Source: Bacteroidota bacterium | GTDB taxonomy: Bacteria; Bacteroidota; Bacteroidia; Bacteroidales; VadinHA17 | DNA: 6,409 bases | Assembly (NCBI GenBank): GCA_030628785.1 | Contig: DAOVQI010000201.1 | Coordinates: 1 to 6,409 of the forward strand | Reading direction: 5' to 3' | In this document: one piece after another, positions 1 through 6,387 of the stretch | How positions within the stretch are numbered: position 1 is the stretch's first letter | How the letters are laid out: every line of letters begins with the position of its first letter | Notes under the pieces: generated by a model | Databases searched by the model: none | The model's input: the letters and a program-made list of their open reading frames with translations, nothing else | What the model was told of the DNA's origin: nothing | Program-made: the position numbers and the translations under genes

Positions 1-9
1 AAGCAATAG

Positions 10-121
10 TTTTGAACTTGGGATTTGGGGTTTGGAATTTATTTTGAACTCTGGATTTTGAACTTTGGATTTTTTTTAATCTCTACGGAATCACCCATAT
101 GATAAGGGAAATTTTTGAACT
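10..121. repeat. Degenerate T-rich simple repeat (TTTTGAACT nonamers)
   Basis: The nonamer TTTTGAACT occurs at 10-18, 42-50, 56-64 and 113-121. It is interspersed with related words such as TTTGGA and TGGATTTT, so the stretch reads as a decayed short-period repeat. No convincing coding frame crosses it. Low-complexity spacers of this style are familiar from Bacteroidota intergenic DNA, but no function can be assigned. It lies well upstream of the isomerase-like gene and is probably outside its promoter. Confidence 0.6.
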
Positions 122-123
122 TA

Positions 124-141
124 GCCCCGCCTGGGCGGGGC
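124..141. repeat. GC-rich palindrome 1 (8-bp arms, 2-base centre)
   Basis: GCCCCGCC at 124-131 is the exact reverse complement of GGCGGGGC at 134-141, separated by TG. It stands out as an almost pure G+C island in AT-rich DNA. As RNA it could form a hairpin only by opening inner pairs, because a 2-base loop is too tight. There is no T-tract directly after it, so a classical terminator is not well supported. It may be a REP-like intergenic palindrome or part of a terminator for a gene upstream of the window. Confidence 0.7.
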
Positions 142-151
142 GATCTCATGA

Positions 152-167
152 TCCGCCAGCTGGCGGA
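152..167. repeat. GC-rich palindrome 2 (perfect 16-bp palindrome)
   Basis: TCCGCCAGCTGGCGGA is a perfect 16-bp palindrome that starts only 10 bases after the first palindrome ends. A small palindrome TCATGA (146-151) lies between them. The pair together forms a compact structure of ~44 bp, 136 bp upstream of the isomerase-like start codon. A dimeric DNA-binding protein or a dispersed REP-like family are both possible. Nothing in the window distinguishes them. Confidence 0.7.
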
Positions 168-302
168 GAGTAAATTCCGATACTACAAATTAAAGGTATG
201 TGGATTAATAAGAAAAAATAACACATTGACACTTTGGTTATTCGCATAACTGATAAGTTACATTAAAACTAGCATTTTCAATCGTTATTATAAAGAAAGA
301 CT

Positions 303-1718
303 ATGGTAAAAATCGGATTATTTGGTATCGGACTTGATACATACTGGCCACAGTTTGATGGATTACTTAACAAATTAAAAGCTTACCATTCGGAAATTAA
401 AAATCGTCTGGTTTCTTTTCAAGTTGATATTGTTGATGCAGGGATAGTTGACAATCCTGAAAAGGCTGGTGCAGCAGCAAAAAAGTTCATATCTGAGGAT
501 GTTGAACTGATATTCCTGAATATTTCGACCTATGCCCTTTCTTCAACGGTTCTCGCGGTTGTGCAGAAAATGAAAGTACCGGTTATTGTTCTCAATTTAC
601 AACCAGTAGCTACAATTGATTACAAAGCTTTTAATGCGATAAATGATCGCGGTAAAATGACAGGTGAATGGCTGGCACACTGTCAGGCATGTACTGTTCC
701 GGAGATTGCATCAGTATTCAACCGGTCAGGTATTGACTTTTTTTTGGTTACAGGGTATTTGCAAGATCCGATAGCGTGGACCGAAATTGAAAATTGGGTC
801 GATGCTGTAAAGGTCAGAATTGTTATGAGGGAAAACCGTGTTGGTATAATTGGCAATTACTATGGTGGGATGCTTGATGTTTACAGCGATCTCACACAGC
901 AATCAGCCGTTTTCGGGAATCATTTTGAGATCATCGAAGTTGGCGAATTAAAGCAAATCAGAGATGCTGTAGTAAACAACGCGATTGAAAAGAAGGTTAA
1001 ACAGTTTCATATGGAATTTGAAGTATCCCCTGAATGTGAGAGGGTTGAAATAGACCGTGCAGCGAGAACATCCTGTGCACTGGACGAGATGGTTAAACTA
1101 AAAGATTTGGGAGCAATTGCCTACTTTTTTGAAGGGAAAGGAGATCCTGACTATGAAAATATTGCCACCTCAATCATTGCCGGGAACACTTTGCTTACAG
1201 GCCATAATGTGCCTGTTGCCGGTGAATATGAGGTGAAAAATGTTCAGGCTATGAAAATTCTGGATGCTTTTGGTATAGGCGGATCCTTTTCCGAGTTTTA
1301 TTTAATGGATTTTGAAGACGATGTTGTTTTATTAGGACACGATGGTCCGGCTCACCCTGCTATCGCTGAGGGGTCTGTGGGCTTAGTGCCCCTGCCCATT
1401 TATCATGGCAAGCCGGGGAAAGGACTGTCTATTCAGATGACGGTTAAACATGGACCTGTTACTGTCCTTTCGGTTGTTCAGGATGGAAATGGAAAATTGT
1501 CACTATTGGTTGCCGAAGGGAAATCGGTACCCGGACCCGTCCTTAACATCGGCAACACGAACAGCAGGTACCGCTTCTCGATAGGCGCCAGAACCTTCGT
1601 AGATGAGTGGTCGAAAGCCGGACCTGCACACCACTGTGCTATTGGAGTGGGACATATCGCAAATAAGATAGATAAACTTGGCGCTTTGCTTGGAATTGAG
1701 GTCAGGAAGATTTGTTAA
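303..1718 (+). CDS. L-arabinose/L-fucose isomerase-family protein (divergent, substrate unknown)
   Basis: This is a 471-residue cytoplasmic protein with no signal peptide. The N-terminal half (about 1-180) has the alternating strand/helix pattern of the isomerase superfamily, opening with VKIGLFGIG and followed by the VELIFLNIS segment (67-75). The C-terminal half carries the motifs that resemble metal-dependent aldose/ketose isomerases: GGSFSEFY (Glu331), GHDGPAHPAIAEG (345-357), YHGKPGKG (His368), GPVLNIGNTNSR (411-422) and GPAHHCAIGVGH (440-451). In classical AraA two Glu and two His hold the metal. Here Glu331, His368 and His443/444 are good counterparts, while the second Glu is unclear (Asp347 or Glu356 are candidates). 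The expected reaction is reversible aldose-to-ketulose conversion, but the sugar is unknown and araA or fucI should not be assigned. The start ATG is preceded by a weak purine run (AAAGAAAGA, 292-300). The next gene follows after 62 bases on the same strand, so co-transcription is plausible. Confidence is high for the gene and superfamily, low for substrate. Confidence 0.85.
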   Translation: MVKIGLFGIGLDTYWPQFDGLLNKLKAYHSEIKNRLVSFQVDIVDAGIVDNPEKAGAAAKKFISEDVELIFLNISTYALSSTVLAVVQKMKVPVIVLNLQPVATIDYKAFNAINDRGKMTGEWLAHCQACTVPEIASVFNRSGIDFFLVTGYLQDPIAWTEIENWVDAVKVRIVMRENRVGIIGNYYGGMLDVYSDLTQQSAVFGNHFEIIEVGELKQIRDAVVNNAIEKKVKQFHMEFEVSPECERVEIDRAARTSCALDEMVKLKDLGAIAYFFEGKGDPDYENIATSIIAGNTLLTGHNVPVAGEYEVKNVQAMKILDAFGIGGSFSEFYLMDFEDDVVLLGHDGPAHPAIAEGSVGLVPLPIYHGKPGKGLSIQMTVKHGPVTVLSVVQDGNGKLSLLVAEGKSVPGPVLNIGNTNSRYRFSIGARTFVDEWSKAGPAHHCAIGVGHIANKIDKLGALLGIEVRKIC

Positions 1719-1780
1719 CAGAGAATGAAAGTAAGGATTTTAGACATTTTAAATTTTAGTCATTTAAAAATATATCAATC

Positions 1781-3205
1781 ATGAAAAACTTAATTTATTT
1801 ACCATTTATACTGTTCGTATTTGGCAATAGTTGTACCTCAGGGCACAAAGACATTGCAGACAATACCATGAAAACAAGCTATTTAAAACCGTATTCTGAA
1901 AATCCAAGATATTGGGAACATAAAGGACAGCCGGTACTTCTGCTTGGGGGATCGAAAAACGATAATCTCTTTCAATCGCAAAATTTGAAAGAACATTTAG
2001 ATGAATTACATGAAGTCGGCGGAAATTATATCCGTAATACAATGAGTTCCAGGGACTCAGGAGATGTCTGGCCTTATTTCAGACAACAAGACGGAAAATA
2101 TGATCTGGATAAATGGGGGCAGGAATACTGGCAACGATTTGAAAATCTACTAAAATTAACCGATGAAAGGGATATTATTGTCCAGCTTGAAATCTGGGAC
2201 AGGTTTGATTACTCCAGGGACAACTGGAAAAAAAACCCATGGAACCCTGAAAATAATATAAATTATACTGTAGAAGAAACAGGATTAGAAACAGAATACC
2301 CAAAACATCCTGCCTCAGATAAACAACCTTTCTTTCACTCTATCCCGGGAATGCCGATGTATAATAAAAACCTCGATATTATAAGATCATATCAGGAAAG
2401 ATTTATTGACAGGCTATTATCATATTCATTAGACTATGGCAATGTTTTATATTGTATGGACAATGAAACAAGTACTCCACCGGAATGGGGGAAGTACTGG
2501 ATAAGATACATAGAAAATATAGCTGATGAAAAAGACATACAAATTTACTTAACAGATATGTTTGACCTGTTTTTCAGACCGCAAGAATGCCGTGCATGCC
2601 AACAGGTATTAAACCAATCTGATGTTTATACTTTCATAGATATTTCGCAGATAAACAGCAGGAATTTCAATCAGGCACATTGGGATACCCTGCAATGGAT
2701 ATTAAAAGAAAGAGATAAATTCCCTTTACGTCCGGTTAATAACACCAAGATATACGGAGGAGAAAATTCAAGCTGGGGTTCCGGTTCCAATGAAGATGGC
2801 GTCGAACGGTTTTGCCGGAATGTTATTGGTGGATGTGCCTCAGTGCGCCATCACAGGCCACTGCATGGCAATGGTTTAAATGATAAATCAAAAGCCACAA
2901 TTAAAGCTGTGAGAAAAATAGAGACCGTTACAAACTTATGGGAAGTTAGACCAAGAATGGACCTCCTGTCCGACAGGGAACCGGATGAGGCATATCTTTC
3001 GGCAAAAGAGGGAGAAAAATATGTGATCTATTTTACTGACGGTGGTACTGTCAAGTTGGATTTGAGGCAATACAATAAATCCTTTATTATAAAATGGATC
3101 AGTGTTAATAGTGGGGAATGGGGTAGCGAATCAATTTTCAAAGGCGGCAATTATCAGGAAATAACGGCTCCGGATAAAGGTGGTTGGTTTGCAGTGATAG
3201 AATAG
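1781..3205 (+). CDS. Putative lipoprotein glycoside hydrolase, DUF4038-like barrel plus C-terminal beta-sandwich
   Basis: This is a 474-residue exported protein. Residues 1-18 form a short hydrophobic signal ending in GNSC, so Cys18 is the likely lipidated residue of a relaxed lipobox. Residues ~35-390 read as a (beta/alpha)8 barrel: PVLLLGGSKND (strand 1), GGNYIRNTM (2), IIVQLEIWDRFD (3), VLYCMDNET (4), IQIYLTDM (5), TFIDISQI (6), KIYGGENSSWG (7) and CASVRHHRP (8). Asn228-Glu229 at the end of strand 4 fits the GH clan A acid/base position, and Glu328 at strand 7 fits the nucleophile. This is inferred from position, not demonstrated. Residues ~395-474 resemble the small beta-sandwich called the putative collagen-binding domain, which commonly follows DUF4038 barrels; that name does not imply collagen binding. 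It probably acts at the cell envelope on a glycan. The start lacks a Shine-Dalgarno, as is usual in Bacteroidota; the signal peptide supports it. It lies 62 bases after the isomerase-like gene, and the repeat element begins 9 bases beyond its stop. Confidence 0.82.
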   Translation: MKNLIYLPFILFVFGNSCTSGHKDIADNTMKTSYLKPYSENPRYWEHKGQPVLLLGGSKNDNLFQSQNLKEHLDELHEVGGNYIRNTMSSRDSGDVWPYFRQQDGKYDLDKWGQEYWQRFENLLKLTDERDIIVQLEIWDRFDYSRDNWKKNPWNPENNINYTVEETGLETEYPKHPASDKQPFFHSIPGMPMYNKNLDIIRSYQERFIDRLLSYSLDYGNVLYCMDNETSTPPEWGKYWIRYIENIADEKDIQIYLTDMFDLFFRPQECRACQQVLNQSDVYTFIDISQINSRNFNQAHWDTLQWILKERDKFPLRPVNNTKIYGGENSSWGSGSNEDGVERFCRNVIGGCASVRHHRPLHGNGLNDKSKATIKAVRKIETVTNLWEVRPRMDLLSDREPDEAYLSAKEGEKYVIYFTDGGTVKLDLRQYNKSFIIKWISVNSGEWGSESIFKGGNYQEITAPDKGGWFAVIE

Positions 3206-3214
3206 GTGTTCTTA

Positions 3215-3323
3215 TATTCGTCAGACCACTACTACTGTTAAGTTAGTAGCATAGATTAAGATTATTCTACATGATATTATGGTTTATTTGGAAGCATTAA
3301 GTATTTTAGTGGTCAGACGAATA
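3215..3323. mobile_element. MITE-like element, copy 1 (109 bp, 17-bp inverted termini)
   Basis: The left end TATTCGTCAGACCACTA (3215-3231) and right end TAGTGGTCAGACGAATA (3307-3323) are inverted repeats matching at 16 of 17 positions. The one mismatch is the central A. The stem can continue inward: TACT 3233-3236 with AGTA 3300-3303, and TAA 3239-3241 with TTA 3297-3299. If the core is TTCGTC...GACGAA (3217-3321), it is flanked by TA on both sides, which would fit the TA target duplication of IS630/mariner-type transposition. It has no coding capacity, so it would be non-autonomous. It begins 9 bases after the stop of the upstream (+) gene and could double as its transcription end. Similarity to copy 2 extends a few bases outward (3211-3325). 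Confidence 0.7.
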
Positions 3324-3381
3324 ATAGGGTTGTAGTTGTTTTTATATCCTTGCCCGTCACTTCGCACCTTGTCGTAACTTA

Positions 3382-3489
3382 TATTCGTCAGACCACTAGT
3401 ACTGCTAAGTTAGTAGAATAGATTTAGATAATTCATATGATATTATGGTTTATTTGGAAGCATTAAGTATTTTAGTGGTCAGACGAATA
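3382..3489. mobile_element. MITE-like element, copy 2 (108 bp, same orientation)
   Basis: This is the second copy of the element at 3215-3323, in direct orientation, separated from it by a 58-base spacer with no recognisable feature. The termini are at 3382-3398 and 3473-3489 and are identical to those of copy 1, including the central A:A mismatch. The right-hand 53 bases are identical. All differences (six substitutions and one single-base deletion by eye) fall in about 39 bases just inside the left terminus. The TA-flanked core would be 3384-3487. It ends 57 bases before the stop codon of the (-) strand hydrolase gene, so both copies sit between convergent genes. A tandem duplication including flanking bases is an alternative to two insertions. 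Confidence 0.7.
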
Positions 3490-3546
3490 ATTACTATTTA
3501 ACAATTAAAATTATTTTAGCAACAACTGAATCATCTTTTCCATCTT

Positions 3547-6135
3547 TTACTTTTCGGGCCGTTTATCTTCTCTTCGAATATATAAGGCGACTTCTTTGCC
3601 AAAGCCGGGAGGTTTTTCCCAGGTGAAATTACCCTCCTGAATATCTACATTTTGAGTATACTTTTTAGTACCATCAACACAATCCAACCAGGTAAATGAA
3701 TAAATTCCTTTGGTAAGATGCTTCAACCCGAGATTATTTTTCGAATCGGAGGAATATAAAATATAATCGTAATTTTCGGCAGATAATACATAGTTTGTTT
3801 CGCCAAAAGCGAGCGAATCACTGGGAAACATTTGATTGAAATTAGTTGATTCAAAGAATGTTTGTAATATTCTGCAATCACGTAACCACGTTTCCGGTGT
3901 ATTATCTATTTCCATACCAAGTACCATAACATAAGCACCTGCCATTGCAGCCGCCCAGTTTCTTTTCCGGATTTCTTCACGATCCTGGTTTGGACAGGAA
4001 ATATTTCCGTGAACGTAATCTTCTGACATGTTCAAATTATATCGTCCGTTTGAATTTTCCCATGCTTTCAGCATCCATTGGTGCAGATCTTCAACAGTGA
4101 TTACCTCATCTTTACTTGTTTGAACGGCAAATTGATCGATATTCAGGTCATTGGCATGATAAAATATGTTCCCCCCAAGTTGATGACTGGCGATTACATG
4201 ATGGTAATCGTCAGCCTCACGGATGGCTTCTGCAATTTTTGAAGTATGCAACTGCCAGTTCTCACCTATTTCCTGAGCTTCTTCCATAATACACCAGATA
4301 AGATGCCTGTGATGTTTAAATCTGTTTATCAAAGTTTGAATGAATTCTTTTTCATCAGGATCTAATTCACCATTAGGTTCTAAAGACCATCCAAATTGAT
4401 CTGAAACATTAATTGCATCATCATAAATAAAAAAATAAATTATTAAACCATTCTTATCCATTTCCTCAAACCATACTTCCCATTGATCAAGGATTTTTTC
4501 ATTTAATCCGTTTTTCGGCTCCTGGTTAATCCAGGGATTATGCTTATCATCAGGATATATCACAGGATTTTCCTTTTTACTTTTCCAGGCATCTCCACCG
4601 TGGGTTCTTACAGCCATTAAGTAAATACTATTACCTCCATTTTCCTTTAACTTCCGTATAAGTTTCATCTGATCTCCGTCTCTGGTTCCATCGGTTCTTC
4701 GTTTTCCACGATACAAAAAACCTTCCGGATCACCGGCACCACAGAGGAAAAATGGATCAAACAATCCGTCTTCATTATCATCTTTATTATAAACTAACCA
4801 TGATGGATTATTCGGATCTTTAATAACTTGTCCGGGTAAAGCATTATGCGGACTTTTCACTTTTTTCCCTGTTATATTAGTCTCATTATCTTTGATAGCG
4901 CTAAAAAATTTGTTTAAAAATTCCTTTTCCCTGGTATCCCAAATACTATTCGTATATATTTGGCTTGTTCTGATTAAAATCAAATCCAACGAGGGAATAA
5001 TATAAGCCATATTCAATCCTGAGCCTGCTATTCGAAACATATCATTCGGATATTCAGGGAAATATCCTTTATTTCCAACCTGTTTGGTTTTTCCACTTGT
5101 CCAGGTTCCTTCTACGTTTCCACAAATATTAGGGTATTCGGCTGTTGTACGGAATTGTTCTATCCAGTCTTCATTTGTTAATTGTTGGTGGCCCCATTTC
5201 CCATCATGCATTAAGAAATAGGCAAAACGTGCATAATCTCTCGGTGTAAGAAACAACCCTCCGTGAGTGACCCATCTGATATTCTCATTAAGCCATTCTG
5301 AATAATCCTGTTGGAGGTACGGATAATACCCTACATCCTTTATTCCAACAGGATTCAATAATTTTTTCTCTAAAACCTGATATGCCGGTATCCCATACAG
5401 GTTTTTAAATATCAATGTAAAATGACTGAATCCAACACTTGAATAGGTAGATTTCGGGAAATATTCCTCAGGACAATCCGGATTATAATACAACTTTGCT
5501 GATTCTGAATGTTCAGGATGTTTTCCTACTATAAAGGTTATTGAATTTTTTTCTCCACCTCTGTCTTCTCCTGCACTTTCAGGCATTAATCCAGATACAT
5601 GTCTGAATATCTGATCAAACGAGATCTGTTCTTTCCTGGGATCAGATAATGGAAATCCTTCCGGTAACCAGCGTTTTTCATACACCTTACTTTCTAATGA
5701 AAGATCACCTGGTATAATACCATTACCGCTTTCCTTAACAGTAATTCCAAACAGAGCCATCGAAATAGATTTTCCATTGGATGCTAAACGGGCCTTTTTG
5801 TTTTTCCCTTCATCAACAGAAGTTTTTTTTCCATCCTTATCAGCATACCACTCTCCAATGATCCATCCGTTTTTTATTACAATGCAGCTTTTTGGCATTA
5901 ATGATTTACCATCCCAATTATTTTTTACATTCCATTCTCCAAATTCTTTAAGTTTTTGCGTATCGATACCCAGGGATTCAATAAAACCGGGATTTGTATT
6001 TTTTCTCCATCCACCGGAGGACTCGGGAGGAGGAAAATATTTATTCAAATAGACTTGAGATTCTGGTATTTCCTGAGCTTCGATCAAAGGAAATGAAATA
6101 ATTATAAGCATTAAGATGGCTGGAAAAGATTTCAT
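3547..6135 (-). CDS. Secreted fusion: class C beta-lactamase-like serine hydrolase + glycoside-hydrolase-like barrel
   Basis: This is an 862-residue protein if it starts at the ATG at 6135. An in-frame ATG at 6198 would add 21 residues, but the 6135 start gives a proper signal peptide (MKSFPAILMLIIISFPLIEA, likely cut before QEIPES), so it is preferred. Residues ~30-415 are a beta-lactamase-related (PF00144-type) domain. It has the SNGK tetrad (Ser119, Lys122, SxxK nucleophile motif), RHVSGL (178-183), YSSVGF (Tyr231; YxS in place of the common YxN) and AGSG (370-373) before a late core strand. In this family such domains act as esterases, peptidases or amidases, rarely as true lactamases. 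After a linker starting near 430, residues ~455-760 form a second sugar-hydrolase-like barrel with DPFFLCGAGDPEGF, GGNSIYLMAVRTHGG, LIIYFFIYDD, LIWCIMEE (Glu619 candidate acid/base) and LNMSEDYVHG (Glu705 candidate nucleophile). Residues ~775-862 are a beta-rich tail like the sandwich of the convergent lipoprotein gene. No frameshift was seen. Ligand and substrate are unknown. Confidence 0.83.
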   Translation of the reverse strand: MKSFPAILMLIIISFPLIEAQEIPESQVYLNKYFPPPESSGGWRKNTNPGFIESLGIDTQKLKEFGEWNVKNNWDGKSLMPKSCIVIKNGWIIGEWYADKDGKKTSVDEGKNKKARLASNGKSISMALFGITVKESGNGIIPGDLSLESKVYEKRWLPEGFPLSDPRKEQISFDQIFRHVSGLMPESAGEDRGGEKNSITFIVGKHPEHSESAKLYYNPDCPEEYFPKSTYSSVGFSHFTLIFKNLYGIPAYQVLEKKLLNPVGIKDVGYYPYLQQDYSEWLNENIRWVTHGGLFLTPRDYARFAYFLMHDGKWGHQQLTNEDWIEQFRTTAEYPNICGNVEGTWTSGKTKQVGNKGYFPEYPNDMFRIAGSGLNMAYIIPSLDLILIRTSQIYTNSIWDTREKEFLNKFFSAIKDNETNITGKKVKSPHNALPGQVIKDPNNPSWLVYNKDDNEDGLFDPFFLCGAGDPEGFLYRGKRRTDGTRDGDQMKLIRKLKENGGNSIYLMAVRTHGGDAWKSKKENPVIYPDDKHNPWINQEPKNGLNEKILDQWEVWFEEMDKNGLIIYFFIYDDAINVSDQFGWSLEPNGELDPDEKEFIQTLINRFKHHRHLIWCIMEEAQEIGENWQLHTSKIAEAIREADDYHHVIASHQLGGNIFYHANDLNIDQFAVQTSKDEVITVEDLHQWMLKAWENSNGRYNLNMSEDYVHGNISCPNQDREEIRKRNWAAAMAGAYVMVLGMEIDNTPETWLRDCRILQTFFESTNFNQMFPSDSLAFGETNYVLSAENYDYILYSSDSKNNLGLKHLTKGIYSFTWLDCVDGTKKYTQNVDIQEGNFTWEKPPGFGKEVALYIRREDKRPEK

Positions 6136-6219
6136 GATAGTAGATTTACGTATCGGAATTTCAAGATTGTTTATTGATTTACAATAAGTTATGTGCATGT
6201 AATAAAACTTATCTTATAA

Positions 6220-6247
6220 AAGGCTAAGGCTGAGGCTAAGGCTAAGG
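6220..6247. repeat. GGCTRA hexamer array, left arm of long inverted repeat
   Basis: These 28 bases are tandem copies of GGCTAA with one GGCTGA variant. The reverse complement of 6360-6387 matches them at 27 of 28 positions, the one difference being an A/G change within a unit. The arm therefore forms the left side of a ~168-bp inverted-repeat structure. It lies about 85 bases upstream of the preferred start of the (-) strand fusion gene, so it is either in that gene's promoter region or in the adjoining spacer. Confidence 0.8.
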
Positions 6248-6258
6248 TTTCTTAGCCT
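6239..6258. repeat. Hairpin AGGCTAAG/CTTAGCCT with 4-base loop
   Basis: AGGCTAAG (6239-6246) pairs with CTTAGCCT (6251-6258) around the loop GTTT. The left half belongs to the hexamer array, so this hairpin competes with pairing of that array to its distant inverted copy at 6360-6387. There is no T-run after it, so it is not a convincing intrinsic terminator. Confidence 0.6.
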
Positions 6259-6276
6259 CTCCATGGGAGTCCTTTT

Positions 6277-6296
6277 CCCAAAGGGATCCCTTTGGG
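6277..6296. repeat. Perfect 20-bp palindrome centred on GGATCC
   Basis: CCCAAAGGG (6277-6285), AT, and CCCTTTGGG (6288-6296) form a perfect palindrome with no unpaired centre. It sits inside the region enclosed by the inverted hexamer arrays and is preceded by a smaller hairpin CTCC-ATG-GGAG (6259-6269). It may be a dispersed intergenic palindrome family or a binding site for a dimeric protein. Nothing here decides between them. Confidence 0.75.
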
Positions 6297-6303
6297 AGGG
6301 AGA

Positions 6304-6339
6304 AATTAGGTCAATTAGGTTAATTAGATTAATTTAATT
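6304..6339. repeat. 9-bp tandem repeat, about four units
   Basis: Successive units are AATTAGGTC, AATTAGGTT, AATTAGATT and the decayed AATTTAATT. They are followed by a pyrimidine-rich run (about 6339-6362) that leads into the right-hand hexamer array. It is non-coding and probably arose by slippage. Confidence 0.65.
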
Positions 6340-6359
6340 CTTCTTTATTTTCTTTTTTT

Positions 6360-6387
6360 CCTTAGCCTTAGCCTCAGCCTCAGCCTT
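6360..6387. repeat. GGCTRA hexamer array, right arm (inverted copy)
   Basis: This is the inverted counterpart of 6220-6247, reading on the (+) strand as CCTTAGCCTTAGCC followed by two CTCAGC-type units. It matches the left arm at 27 of 28 positions after reverse complementing. Together the arms enclose 112 bases that contain the hairpin, the 20-bp palindrome and the 9-bp tandem repeat. The 22 bases after it, up to the window end, show nothing recognisable. Confidence 0.8.

Noticed and set aside
1..9. Possible end of an upstream gene (AAG CAA TAG)
   Set aside because: Three codons ending in a stop are not evidence. The coding strand and frame of any upstream gene cannot be judged.
226..256. 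TTGACA as a -35 box for the isomerase-like gene
   Set aside because: The hexamer is perfect, but the best -10-like word (TGATAA, 251-256) is 19 bases away. No Bacteroidota-type TAnnTTTG box is suitably placed, so no promoter is called.
1806..2042. Open frame of 78 codons on the (-) strand
   Set aside because: It lies wholly antisense to the well-supported lipoprotein gene, has no recognisable domain or start signal, and reads as a shadow frame.
3211..3491. CRISPR array or integron attC sites
   Set aside because: There are only two repeats, far too long for CRISPR repeats, with no cas genes. The GTTRRRY/RYYYAAC core sites of attC are absent at the ends.
5777..6052. Open frame of 91 codons on the (+) strand
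   Set aside because: It is antisense to the serine hydrolase region of the fusion gene. Its Phe/Ser/Pro-rich translation is the usual mirror of Lys/Glu/Gly-rich coding sequence.
6136..6198. Upstream in-frame ATG extending the fusion protein by 21 residues
   Set aside because: The extension (MHITYCKSIN...) would bury the clear signal peptide that begins at 6135, and neither start has a Shine-Dalgarno. It remains a minor alternative.
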